A stretch of DNA of 24,961 nucleotides from JAAYPI01 sp036734385 (GTDB lineage Bacteria > Bacteroidota > Bacteroidia > Bacteroidales > Paludibacteraceae): the NCBI GenBank assembly GCA_036734385.1, contig DAIMYQ010000023.1, positions 1-24,961 of the forward strand. Direction: 5' to 3'. Both the position numbers and the translations under genes were made by a program. Positions 17,191 through 24,961 of this stretch are shown in pieces (position 1 is the stretch's first letter; every line of letters starts with the position of its first letter). The notes beneath the pieces are model-generated. The model was not told the origin of the DNA, made no database searches, and was given only the letters and a program-made list of their open reading frames with translations.

Positions 17191-18135
17191 TCACAAAGCT
17201 GCTATAAATTTCTTTAAAGTATTTGCCGAATGGGCAAATAATTCTTGTTCTTCTTTCGACAAATCAAGCCTTACATACTGTCCAACCCCTGTTCTATTTA
17301 CGATAGATGGAATACTGATACAAACATCACTTATGCCATAATAGTCAGAAATTAAGGTTGAAACCGGCAAAATAGAATTTTCATTTCTGACAATAGCTTG
17401 AGCTATTTTTACCAACGATAAGGCTATTGAGTAGTTAGTAGCACCTTTTAGCTTTATAATTTTATATGCTGAATTTTTCACCTTTTCAAATATTTCTGAT
17501 AGTTCATTTTTTGCATTTCCCAGTTTGGCATATTCCGCACAATAAGTTTCAATATCCATACCTCCGATAGTTGCATTACTCCATACCGGAAGTTCAGTAT
17601 CACCATGTTCACCGATAATATAAGCGTGTATATTACTAGTATCCACTTTAGCATAATCACCTATCATATATTTCAGTCTTGCGGTATCCAACACAGTTCC
17701 CGAGCCAATGACTCTATTTGAAGGAAAACCTGACAATTTTAAAGTTACGTAAGTTAGAATATCTACAGGATTAGTAACGACTAACAAAATACCGTCCTTG
17801 TTATATTTTGTAATAGCCGGCACAATTTCTTTGAATATTGCCACATTTTTATTTACCAAATCAGTTCTTGTTTCATCGGGTTTTTGATTGGCACCGGCAG
17901 TAATAACAACGATATCGGCATTTTCACAGCCATCAAATCCCGCCGGATAAATTTTGGTAGGGTGAACAAAGCTTAAACCATGATTCAAATCCATACATTC
18001 GCCCATGACCAATGATTCATTTCTATCAATTAAGACAATTTCCCGAGCTAAGCCACTAATCATAAGAGAAAACGCAAATGTACTGCCTACATTACCGGCA
18101 CCTACTATTGCAATTTTGGGTTTTAATGAGTCCAT
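17191..18135 (-). CDS. ldh: L-lactate dehydrogenase
   Basis: Reduces pyruvate to L-lactate with NADH in the cytoplasm, regenerating NAD during fermentation. The 314-aa protein has the Rossmann motif GAGNVGS (12-18), catalytic Asp150 and Arg153 (DTARL), His177 (GEHGDTELPVWS) and substrate-loop Arg90. Malate dehydrogenases of this superfamily have Arg at the specificity position; here the loop reads AGANQKPDETR with Gln84, the lactate-type residue. I therefore call lactate over malate dehydrogenase, with moderate certainty on substrate. It lies downstream of rplI on the same strand but is separated from it by a terminator, so it is probably transcribed alone. No convincing promoter box was found upstream. 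Confidence 0.9.
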   Translation of the reverse strand: MDSLKPKIAIVGAGNVGSTFAFSLMISGLAREIVLIDRNESLVMGECMDLNHGLSFVHPTKIYPAGFDGCENADIVVITAGANQKPDETRTDLVNKNVAIFKEIVPAITKYNKDGILLVVTNPVDILTYVTLKLSGFPSNRVIGSGTVLDTARLKYMIGDYAKVDTSNIHAYIIGEHGDTELPVWSNATIGGMDIETYCAEYAKLGNAKNELSEIFEKVKNSAYKIIKLKGATNYSIALSLVKIAQAIVRNENSILPVSTLISDYYGISDVCISIPSIVNRTGVGQYVRLDLSKEEQELFAHSANTLKKFIAAL

Positions 18136-18260
18136 AATTATCGTTTAATATGAATGAATATGTATAAAATTGAGGTTTACTTTTATTGTATAATTACAAC
18201 TCTTTAAAGTTAGAGATTTATTTTGTTTAGCAAACAATATTTACCAATAGAAATAGACAA

Positions 18261-18293
18261 AAAAAATCCAAACCGAATTGGTTTGGATTTTTT
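18261..18293 (-). terminator. Terminator after rplI (minus strand)
   Basis: The arms AAAAAATCCAAACC (18261-18274) and GGTTTGGATTTTTT (18280-18293) are perfect complements around a five-base loop, giving a hairpin with A/T runs on both sides. Read on the minus strand it ends in a U-rich tail 18 bp past the rplI stop codon, closing the ribosomal-protein operon before ldh. Confidence 0.88.
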
Positions 18294-18310
18294 AATACGA
18301 AAAGACTTTA

Positions 18311-18754
18311 TTACTCAGCAACTACTTCTAAGGTAATTTCAGAGCTTATTTCTTTATGAAGTTTCAGGGACACCTTGTAAGTACCTACCTCTTTCATAAC
18401 ATCCTTGATAGCAATAATACGTTTGTCAACAACAATACCTTGTTTTTCCAATGCTTCGGCAATCTGAATAGTTGTTACTGAACCAAATATTTTTCCGGTT
18501 GAACTTGCTTTAACACCTAAAGTAAGAGTTAAGCCTTCTAATTTTGCAGCTAATTCTTCTGCTTGAACTTTCAACTGAGCCAATTTGTGAGCTCTTTGTT
18601 TCAAGTTTTCAGCAAGAACCTTTTTCGCTGAAGAAGTAGCTAGAATAGCTTTTCCGGTAGGGATTAGAAAATTACGACCATAACCGTCTTTTACTGTTAT
18701 GATATCATCTTTGTATCCTAAATTGATAACGTTTTCTTTTAATATAATTTCCAT
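18311..18754 (-). CDS. rplI: 50S ribosomal protein L9
   Basis: Large-subunit ribosomal protein that binds 23S rRNA near the base of the L1 stalk. The N-terminal domain starts MEIILKENVINLGYKDDIITVKDGYGRNFLIPTGKAI, followed by a long connecting helix (about 40-75) and the C-terminal domain; at 147 aa it has the full normal length. Last gene of rpsF-rpsR-rplI, 19 bp after rpsR, followed by a terminator. Confidence 0.98.
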   Translation of the reverse strand: MEIILKENVINLGYKDDIITVKDGYGRNFLIPTGKAILATSSAKKVLAENLKQRAHKLAQLKVQAEELAAKLEGLTLTLGVKASSTGKIFGSVTTIQIAEALEKQGIVVDKRIIAIKDVMKEVGTYKVSLKLHKEISSEITLEVVAE

Positions 18755-18773
18755 ATCTGTTTTTCCTCCTTTA

Positions 18774-19043
18774 TTATTTCATCATATCAGTTACGTATGG
18801 AAGCAAAGCCAAGTGACGAGCTCTTTTTACAGCCTGAGCTACCTGACGTTGAAACTTCAACGAAGTACCGGTAAGTCGGCGAGGTAGAATTTTACCTTGC
18901 TCGTTCAAGAATTTTTTCAAAAATTCAGGGTCTTTGTAGTCGATATAACGAATACCGCTCTTTTTGAAACGGCAATATTTTTTCTTTTTATTATCTACTG
19001 ATGGAGGAGTAAGATATCTTATTTCTGATTGATTTTGTGCCAT
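18774..19043 (-). CDS. rpsR: 30S ribosomal protein S18
   Basis: Small-subunit protein that pairs with S6 on the 16S rRNA platform. The 89-aa sequence has the family core, YKDPEFLKKFLNEQGKILPRRLTGTSLKFQRQ followed in part by QAVKRARHLALLPY. It starts 3 bp after the end of rpsF, so translation of the pair is probably coupled. Confidence 0.98.
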   Translation of the reverse strand: MAQNQSEIRYLTPPSVDNKKKKYCRFKKSGIRYIDYKDPEFLKKFLNEQGKILPRRLTGTSLKFQRQVAQAVKRARHLALLPYVTDMMK

Positions 19044-19046
19044 TGT

Positions 19047-19397
19047 TTAGTTCTCCTTTACTTCTTTAGATGATTTAATCTTTCTTCTTTTTTCTGCATA
19101 CTCAATAGCATATTTTTCCATTTTTATGGTTAAAAAACGGATAACACGCTCGTCACGACGAAATTGGATTTCCAACTTGTCGATAGTAGAGGGTTCTGCT
19201 TTAAACTCAAGCAACTGATAAAATCCGGTAGATTTCTTTTCAATTGGGTAAGCTAACTTGCGTAAGCCCCAATTTTCGTGGTTCAAGATCTCAGCACCTT
19301 CGTTAGTGAGGGTTGTCTTGAACTTTTCTACCGCTTCCTTCATCTGAATATCAGACAAAACGGGAGTCAAAATGAAAACGGCTTCGTAATGATTCAT
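19047..19397 (-). CDS. rpsF: 30S ribosomal protein S6
   Basis: Small-subunit platform protein that forms a heterodimer with S18. The 116-aa sequence starts MNHYEAVFILTPVLSDIQ and contains NHENWGLRKLAYPIEKKSTGFY, both typical of S6, with a lysine-rich tail (RRKIKSSKEVKEN). First gene of the operon, read from a well-matched promoter 41 bp upstream. There is no priB or ssb gene between rpsF and rpsR, unlike many Proteobacteria and Firmicutes. Confidence 0.98.
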   Translation of the reverse strand: MNHYEAVFILTPVLSDIQMKEAVEKFKTTLTNEGAEILNHENWGLRKLAYPIEKKSTGFYQLLEFKAEPSTIDKLEIQFRRDERVIRFLTIKMEKYAIEYAEKRRKIKSSKEVKEN

Positions 19398-19437
19398 AAA
19401 TTTTTACTGTTAAATTATTAATAAATTTTAAGCGGGA

Positions 19438-19468
19438 CAAAGGTAGTGTTTTTTTACATTTGGGCAAA
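19438..19468 (-). promoter_or_regulatory. Promoter of the rpsF-rpsR-rplI operon
   Basis: On the minus strand: TTTG (19468-19465), a 19-nt spacer, then TACCTTTG (19445-19438). Both elements and the spacing match the Bacteroidetes consensus exactly. It predicts a leader of about 35 nt before the rpsF ATG. Confidence 0.75.
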
Positions 19469-19487
19469 CAAATAAAGAAAGTTTTTA

Positions 19488-19495
19488 TATCTTTG
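19488..19495 (+). promoter_or_regulatory. Candidate -7 box for bcp
   Basis: TATCTTTG matches TAnnTTTG. The nearest TTTG upstream (19459-19462) is 25 nt away, longer than usual, so the -33 element is doubtful. The start of transcription would be near 19502, leaving a very short leader that still holds the Shine-Dalgarno AGAAGG (19508-19513). It is divergent from the rpsF promoter, and the two lie within about 60 bp. Confidence 0.45.
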
Positions 19496-19515
19496 CGATT
19501 CAAACACAGAAGGAT

Positions 19516-19980
19516 ATGGCACTAACCGTAGGAGAAAAAATTCCGGCAATTCTTGGCACAGATGAAAACGAGGAAGAAATTAGATTGTCTGATTACAAAG
19601 GTAAAAAAATCATATTGTACTTCTACCCAAAAGATAATACTTCGGGGTGCACTGCTCAAGCTTGCAGTTTGCGTGACGATTATTCCACTCTTCGAAAATT
19701 AGGATATGAAGTAATTGGCGTTAGTATTGATAATGCCAAATCTCATCAAAAATTCATTGAAAAGAACCAACTTCCTTTCCGCTTAATTGCCGACTCAGAA
19801 AAACTATTAGTAGAAAAGTTTGGCGTATGGGGTGAAAAATCTCTGTATGGTAAAAAATATATGGGAACGTTTCGCACCACTTTCATTACCGACGAAAACG
19901 GAATTATTACACATATCATTGACTCTAAAACGGTCAGAACAAAGGAACACGCTCAACAAATTTTAAAAATCGTTCAATAA
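19516..19980 (+). CDS. bcp: Thioredoxin-dependent peroxiredoxin (BCP/PrxQ type)
   Basis: Reduces hydrogen peroxide and organic peroxides using thioredoxin. The 154-aa protein has the PrxQ signature with peroxidatic Cys45 and resolving Cys50 five residues later (TSGCTAQACSLRDDY), the YFYPKDNTSGC segment, and GTFRTTFITDENG further on. No signal peptide, so cytoplasmic. A clear Shine-Dalgarno (AGAAGG) close to the ATG is unusual among the genes of this window. It ends 15 bp before purL with no terminator between, so the two are probably co-transcribed. Confidence 0.96.
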   Translation: MALTVGEKIPAILGTDENEEEIRLSDYKGKKIILYFYPKDNTSGCTAQACSLRDDYSTLRKLGYEVIGVSIDNAKSHQKFIEKNQLPFRLIADSEKLLVEKFGVWGEKSLYGKKYMGTFRTTFITDENGIITHIIDSKTVRTKEHAQQILKIVQ

Positions 19981-19995
19981 TCTGTATATAAACGC

Positions 19996-22900
19996 ATGAT
20001 TTTATTCTTTGAAACATCAGAAAACACAATTATTGCCGTTCAAAAGTCAACTGAACTTAACGAACAGGATAGTAATAAACTCATTTGGCTTTTCGGCAAT
20101 GCTCGTTTGCTTTCCGAAAAAGAAATAAAACAAAATTTTATAGGACCTCGCCGTGAAATGATCACTCCATGGAGTACCAATGCGGTAGAAATTACCCAAA
20201 ATATGGGCATCAAAGGAATTACAAGAATTGAAGAATTTTTCAAAACTGTAACAGATGAAAGTTCTTTTGATCCGATGCTTCAACGCAAATATACACTCCT
20301 TTGTCAAACGATGTTTGATATCGACAAACAACCCGAGCCCATTATTTTTATCCAAGATATTGCTACTTACAACGCAAAAGAAGGTCTCGCCCTCAATACC
20401 GACGAAATTACTTACCTAAATACGGTTAGTGAAAATATCGGACGAAAATTGACTGATAGTGAAGTCTTCGGATTTTCCCAAGTAAATTCGGAGCATTGCC
20501 GTCACAAAATATTTGGGGGACAATTTATCATTGACGGAGAAGAAAAGGAATCTTCTCTTTTCAAATTGATAAAAAAGACTTCTGAGTACAACCCAAACCA
20601 ATTAGTTTCCGCATACAAAGATAATGTTGCCTTTAACGAAGGTCCTGTCATAGAACAATTTGCACCAAAAAGCGGAGACAAACCCGACTTTTTTGAAGTA
20701 AAAGAATTCAAGTCTGTTTTATCACTTAAAGCAGAAACACATAATTTTCCAACAACTGTAGAACCTTTCAACGGTGCAGCGACCGGAACAGGTGGGGAAA
20801 TACGAGACAGACTCGGGGGGGGTAAAGCAAGTCTTCCTATTGCGGGAACAGCTGTTTATATGACATCCTACCCTCGTACGGAAAAAAATCGTTCATGGGA
20901 AGAATCAATTAAAGAACGCAATTGGTTGTACCAAACTCCTGAACAAATCTTAATTAAAGCATCAAACGGAGCTTCTGATTTTGGTAACAAATTCGGACAA
21001 CCGCTTATCTGCGGTTCATTATTAACTTTTGAACACGAAGAAAACGAGAAAAAATACGGTTTCGACAAAGTAATCATGTTGGCGGGAGGTGTTGGTTTCG
21101 GTAGTATGAGAGATGCCCTAAAAGGTGAAGCTCAACCCGGAGAAAAGGTTGTGGTAATGGGAGGAGACAATTACCGCATCGGAATGGGTGGCGGTGCTGT
21201 TTCTTCTGTAAACACAGGACAATACAACAATGCCATTGAGTTGAATGCCGTACAACGTGCCAACCCTGAAATGCAAAAACGTGTGGCAAATGTTATCCGA
21301 ACATTGTCCGAGAGCAACGAAAATCCTATTGTATCAATACACGACCATGGTGCAGGTGGTCATTTGAATTGCCTTTCGGAATTGGTTGAAACCACGGGAG
21401 GAAAAATTGACATGAGCAAACTTCCTATTGGAGACACAACCCTTTCTGCAAAAGAAATTATCGGAAACGAAAGTCAAGAAAGAATGGGATTTCTCATTGA
21501 GGAAAAAGATATTGCACTGGTTGAGAAAATTGCACAACGTGAGCGTGCTCCCATGTACGTGGTTGGTGAAACTACCGGAGATATGCAATTTGTCTTTGAA
21601 CAAGCCAATGGAGAAAAACCTATCGACTTGCGTTTGGATTATATGATAGGCAATCCTCCTCGTACTATTATTACAGACAATACCGTTATCAATGAATATA
21701 GTAATCCGGAAATAAGTGAAGCTGAAATTCAAACGTACGTAAAAAATGTACTTCGAATGGAAGCTGTTGCTTGTAAGGATTGGTTAACAAATAAAGTAGA
21801 CCGTTCGGTTACTGGCAAGGTTGCCAAACAACAATGTGCGGGAGAAATCCAATTGCCATTGAATGATTTGGGTGTTGTTGCGTTAGATTATCAAGGTGCT
21901 GCTGGTATTGCCACGTCCATCGGACATGCACCTTTGGCTGCTTTGGCTAATCCTGCCGCCGGTTCCGTTTTAGCTATTGCCGAAGCCTTAACCAATATTG
22001 TTTGGGCACCTTTGTCAAAAGGATTACAAAGTGTTTCCTTATCAGCAAACTGGATGTGGCCTTGCAAAAATGTAGGAGAAGACGCTCGTTTGTACAAAGC
22101 AGTAGAAGCTTGTAGCGATTTTGCTTGCTCATTGGGAATTAATATTCCTACCGGGAAAGATAGTTTGTCCATGACTCAAAAATATGGTAACGAAAAAGTA
22201 CTTTCTCCGGGAACCGTTATCATCTCAGCAGGAGCAGAAGTTTCTGATGTTAAAAAGGTCATTAGTCCTGTATTGGTAAACGACATTGACACATCCATTT
22301 ATTACATCGATTTTTCCTTCCATAAAATGGAATTGGGCGGTTCGGTATTATACCAAACCTTGAATAAAGTTGGGAAAACAACCCCGAACGTAGAAGATCC
22401 TGAGTATTTTGCAACAGCTTTTGAGACTATTCAAGAATTAATTAACAAAGGCTTCATTCTTGCAGGACATGATATTTCGGAAGGTGGTATGATTACCGCT
22501 CTACTGGAAATGTGTTTTGGAAACAAAAAAGGCGGTTTGGATGTAAACTATGAGGATATTGCAACATCAAATATATTGGAAATTCTATTTGCCGAAAACC
22601 CCGGAGTTCTGATTCAGGTAAAGAAGAATTCTGCTGTTGAAAAAATATTGACAAACAACGGAATCGGATTTGCAAAAATTGCCAAACCAAGCGAAAAAAG
22701 AATACTCAACATACGCAAGAACAAAAGATTATACGTGTTTGACATAGATGATTTGAGAGATATTTGGTTCAAAACATCTTATCTGTTAGATAGAAAACAA
22801 AGTGGTGAAGTTTGTGCCAAAGAACGTTTTGAAAACTACAAAAAACAACCGTTGGATATCGAGTTTACCAAATCATTCAGCGGAAAACTTTCGCAATACA

Positions 22901-23840
22901 ACATTCTTCCGATAACCAGAGGAAAAGGTGGCGTAAAAGCTGCTATTATCCGCGAAAAAGGAACGAACGGCGAAAGAGAAATGGCCTACGCACTTTTCTT
23001 AGCCGGTTTTGATGTAAAAGATGTACACATGACCGATTTGGCATCGGGTAAAGAAACGCTGGAAGATGTCAATATGATTGTATTCTGCGGCGGATTCTCT
23101 ANNNNNNNNNNNNNNNNNNNNNNNNNNNNNNNNNNNNNNNNNNNNNNNNNNNNNNNNNNNNNNNNNNNNNNNNNNNNNNNNNNNNNNNNNNNNNNNNNNN
23201 NGGTAAAGAAACGCTGGAAGATGTCAATATGATTGTATTCTGCGGCGGATTCTCTAACTCAGACGTACTTGGTTCAGCCAAAGGTTGGGCTGGTGGATTC
23301 TTGTATAATGAAAAGGCAAAAAAAGCACTTGATAACTTCTACAAACGAACAGACACCTTGAGTTTAGGCATTTGTAACGGTTGCCAATTGATGATTGAGC
23401 TTAACCTCATCAACCCCGAACATGACCAACGTGCAAAAATGTTGCATAATAATTCACACAAATTTGAATCAAACTTTGTAGGAGTAACTATTCCGGAAAA
23501 TGAATCCGTATTATTCAAATCTCTTTCAGGCAGCAAACTCGGCATTTGGGTTGCCCACGGAGAAGGAAAGTTCCAGTTACCAAAAGGTGAAAAAAATTAC
23601 AATATTGTAGCAAAATACACCTATGCCGACTATCCTGCCAACCCAAATGGATCAGACTTTAGCGTAGCCGGTATTTGTTCCGCAGATGGGAGACATTTGG
23701 CAATGATGCCTCACTTGGAACGTGCTATTTTCCCTTGGCAATGGGCTTATTATCCTGTTAACAGAAAAGAACAAGACCAAGTAACTCCTTGGATAGAAGC
23801 ATTTGTGAATGCTAAAAAGTGGATTCTTTCGCACAAATAA
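19996..23840 (+). CDS. purL: Phosphoribosylformylglycinamidine synthase, single-chain (interrupted by an assembly gap)
   Basis: Fourth step of purine synthesis: FGAR plus glutamine and ATP give FGAM. The single-chain form combines an N-terminal domain, the FGAM synthetase core (SQVNSEHCRHKIFGGQF, KAETHNFPTTVEPFNGAATGTGGEIRDR in part, HDISEGGM) and a C-terminal class I glutamine amidotransferase with Cys1075 in GICNGCQLM and His in PHLERAIFPWQ (numbering after gap removal). The frame breaks at a 100-N gap (23102-23201) bordered by identical 55-bp sequences. Removing 23102-23256 restores one frame of 1229 aa, the usual size of the large PurL, so the gene is intact and should not be called a pseudogene or split gene. 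It follows bcp by 15 bp and is closed by a terminator. Confidence 0.96.
23047..23256. other. Second scaffold gap (100 N) flanked by an identical 55-bp contig-end overlap
   Basis: Bases 23047-23101 and 23202-23256 are identical over 55 bp and enclose exactly 100 Ns (23102-23201), the same geometry as at 1902-2111. Removing 155 bp rejoins purL in frame. The real molecule almost certainly has one copy and no gap. Confidence 0.94.
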
Positions 23841-23861
23841 CAGCTAAAAACATTTACTTTG

Positions 23862-23897
23862 CAGATAGTAATGTGCTCATCATTACTATCTGTTTTT
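23862..23897 (+). terminator. Terminator after purL
   Basis: A perfect 12-bp stem, CAGATAGTAATG (23862-23873) with CATTACTATCTG (23881-23892), a seven-base loop and TTTTT (23893-23897). It separates bcp-purL from the chromate transporter genes. Confidence 0.93.
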
Positions 23898-23925
23898 ATT
23901 TATATCAATTAGCATATACGCATTA

Positions 23926-24483
23926 ATGAGAAATTCTTACTTGGAACTATTTTCAACTTTCTTCAAAATTGGAACTTTCACTTTTGGAGGAGGATATGCC
24001 ATGCTTCCTGTCATAGAAAGAGAAGTAGTAGCAAAAAAAAATTGGCTCACAGAAGAAGAATTTACAGAAATGTTAGCCGTAGTACAAACATCACCCGGTC
24101 CGGTTTCCGTTAATAGCTCCGTTTTTATCGGATACAAGAAAGCGGGATGGAAAGGTAGTTTGACGGCTGCATTGGGTACTATTCTCCCCTCTTTTATCAT
24201 CATTCTGTTGATAGCTATGGTCTTTTCGGAAATCAAAGACAATGCTACCATCGAAAAAGTCTTTAAAGGAATCCGTCCGGCAGTAGTCGCCCTAATAGCG
24301 GCTCCTGTTGTTCGTATGATAAAATCGTCAAAACTCACATGGAAAATGGCTTACATTCCCATTTTGGCAGTAATAGTCATTTGGTATTTCAACATTTCTC
24401 CGATTTATGTTATTCTAGGAGCCGGGATATGGGGAATCATATACAACCTTTTCACCCAAGGCAAACATAAAAGCATAAAATAA
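23926..24483 (+). CDS. Chromate transporter family protein, first half (short-chain ChrA)
   Basis: Inner-membrane protein of the CHR family, 185 aa, a single CHR domain with about six predicted membrane segments. The conserved FGGGYA motif is at residues 20-25 and TSPGPVSVNSSVFIGY follows near 55-70. Long ChrA proteins carry two such domains in one chain; here the domains are on two adjacent genes, the short-chain type that works as a pair. Characterised members export chromate, but most have no tested substrate, so the true substrate is open. The stop codon shares a base with the start of the second half (TAATG), implying coupled translation. Confidence 0.88.
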   Translation: MRNSYLELFSTFFKIGTFTFGGGYAMLPVIEREVVAKKNWLTEEEFTEMLAVVQTSPGPVSVNSSVFIGYKKAGWKGSLTAALGTILPSFIIILLIAMVFSEIKDNATIEKVFKGIRPAVVALIAAPVVRMIKSSKLTWKMAYIPILAVIVIWYFNISPIYVILGAGIWGIIYNLFTQGKHKSIK

Positions 24484-24961
24484 TGATATTGTTGTACTTG
24501 AACCTTTTTTGGAGTTTTTTTAAAATCGGACTTTTCGGTTTTGGAGGAGGGTACGCGATCGTTTCGCTTATTCAACACGAAGTAGTGGACATACAAGGTT
24601 GGCTGACAATGGCAGACTTTACCAATATCATGGCTATCTCGCAAATCACACCGGGACCCATTGCCATTAACTGTGCCACATACGTAGGATATTCGGCGAC
24701 TCAATCCGTTTTGGGTTCTGCCATAGCCACTATTGCGGTATCGTTACCTTCGTTCTTTATTATGTTTGCTATCAGCAAATTTATCATTGCGTTCAGAAAC
24801 AATAAATATGTGGAGTATATCTTTTGGGGACTAAAACCTGCCGTTATCGGATTAATTGCCTCAGCGGCATTATTACTTACCAATACGGAAAATTTTATTG
24901 ATTACTTCAGTTATATCATTTTTGGCGTAGTATTTATTGCCGGATTACTCAAAGCCAACCC
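24483..24961 (+). CDS. Chromate transporter family protein, second half (partial, cut by window end)
   Basis: Starts at the ATG at 24483, overlapping the previous stop by one base, and is open to the right edge (159 codons visible, 3' end missing). The translation begins MILLYLNLFWSFFKIG and has FGGGYA at residues 20-25, exactly the same positions as in the upstream partner, then ITPGPIAINCATYVGY. Hydrophobic segments continue to the edge. It is clearly the second CHR domain and a diverged tandem homologue of the first. The two most likely assemble as an antiparallel heterodimer, as proposed for other short-chain CHR pairs. Confidence 0.88.
   Translation, partial: MILLYLNLFWSFFKIGLFGFGGGYAIVSLIQHEVVDIQGWLTMADFTNIMAISQITPGPIAINCATYVGYSATQSVLGSAIATIAVSLPSFFIMFAISKFIIAFRNNKYVEYIFWGLKPAVIGLIASAALLLTNTENFIDYFSYIIFGVVFIAGLLKAN

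Noticed and set aside
17191..18135. Malate dehydrogenase as the identity of the minus-strand dehydrogenase
   Set aside because: The specificity loop has Gln84 where malate dehydrogenases have Arg, so lactate dehydrogenase is the better call.
23047..23840. purL as a frameshifted pseudogene or as separate PurL and PurQ-like genes
   Set aside because: The frame shift exists only because of the artificial 155 bp; after collapse the synthetase and amidotransferase domains are one continuous chain of normal length.
1..24961. CRISPR arrays, insertion sequences, prophage, tRNA/rRNA genes or a toxin-antitoxin/defence system
   Set aside because: No regularly spaced repeats, transposase or integrase motifs, or tRNA-like cloverleaf were seen; nearly all coding space is housekeeping metabolism or translation.

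Overview
The window looks like chromosomal DNA of a Bacteroidetes bacterium, most likely order Bacteroidales. The DNA is AT-rich. Several genes are preceded by Bacteroidetes-type promoter elements (TTTG near -33, TAnnTTTG near -7), and most lack strong Shine-Dalgarno sites. The gene set also fits: type III glutamine synthetase, DapL aminotransferase, and an rpsF-rpsR-rplI operon without priB or ssb. Genus and species cannot be read from the sequence.

Layout. An asparaginase (ansA) lies on the minus strand at the left edge. After a 0.57-kb non-coding stretch comes a plus-strand nitrogen block: a TorF-like outer-membrane beta-barrel, a P-II protein (glnK), an ammonium channel (amtB), then, after a terminator, glutamine synthetase III (glnN). 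Next is a tight five-gene run, gltB-gltD-asnB-dapF-dapL, closed by an 18-bp-stem terminator. The minus strand then carries L-lactate dehydrogenase and the ribosomal-protein operon rpsF-rpsR-rplI. The plus strand resumes with bcp and purL, a terminator, and a split chromate transporter whose second half runs off the right edge.

How it fits together. Ammonium enters through AmtB, is fixed by GlnN to glutamine, and is passed by GltBD to glutamate. AsnB uses glutamine to make asparagine, AnsA can release the ammonia again, and DapL uses glutamate nitrogen to make diaminopimelate, which DapF epimerises for the cell wall and lysine. The P-II protein lacks the tyrosine that is uridylylated in enterobacteria, so nitrogen sensing here probably does not use the GlnD uridylylation cascade.

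Main observations. (1) Both 100-N gaps are flanked by identical 55-bp sequences. Removing one copy plus the Ns (155 bp) restores one continuous frame in each affected gene (torF-like and purL), so the breaks are assembly artefacts and not mutations. (2) An inverted repeat TTTGAAAG-N17-CTTTCAAA occurs with identical spacing upstream of the porin-glnK-amtB group and upstream of gltB, with a degenerate version upstream of glnN. It is a candidate operator for an undescribed nitrogen regulator. I see no CRISPR array, prophage, insertion sequence, tRNA or rRNA, and no clear sign of an exotic defence or mobile system.
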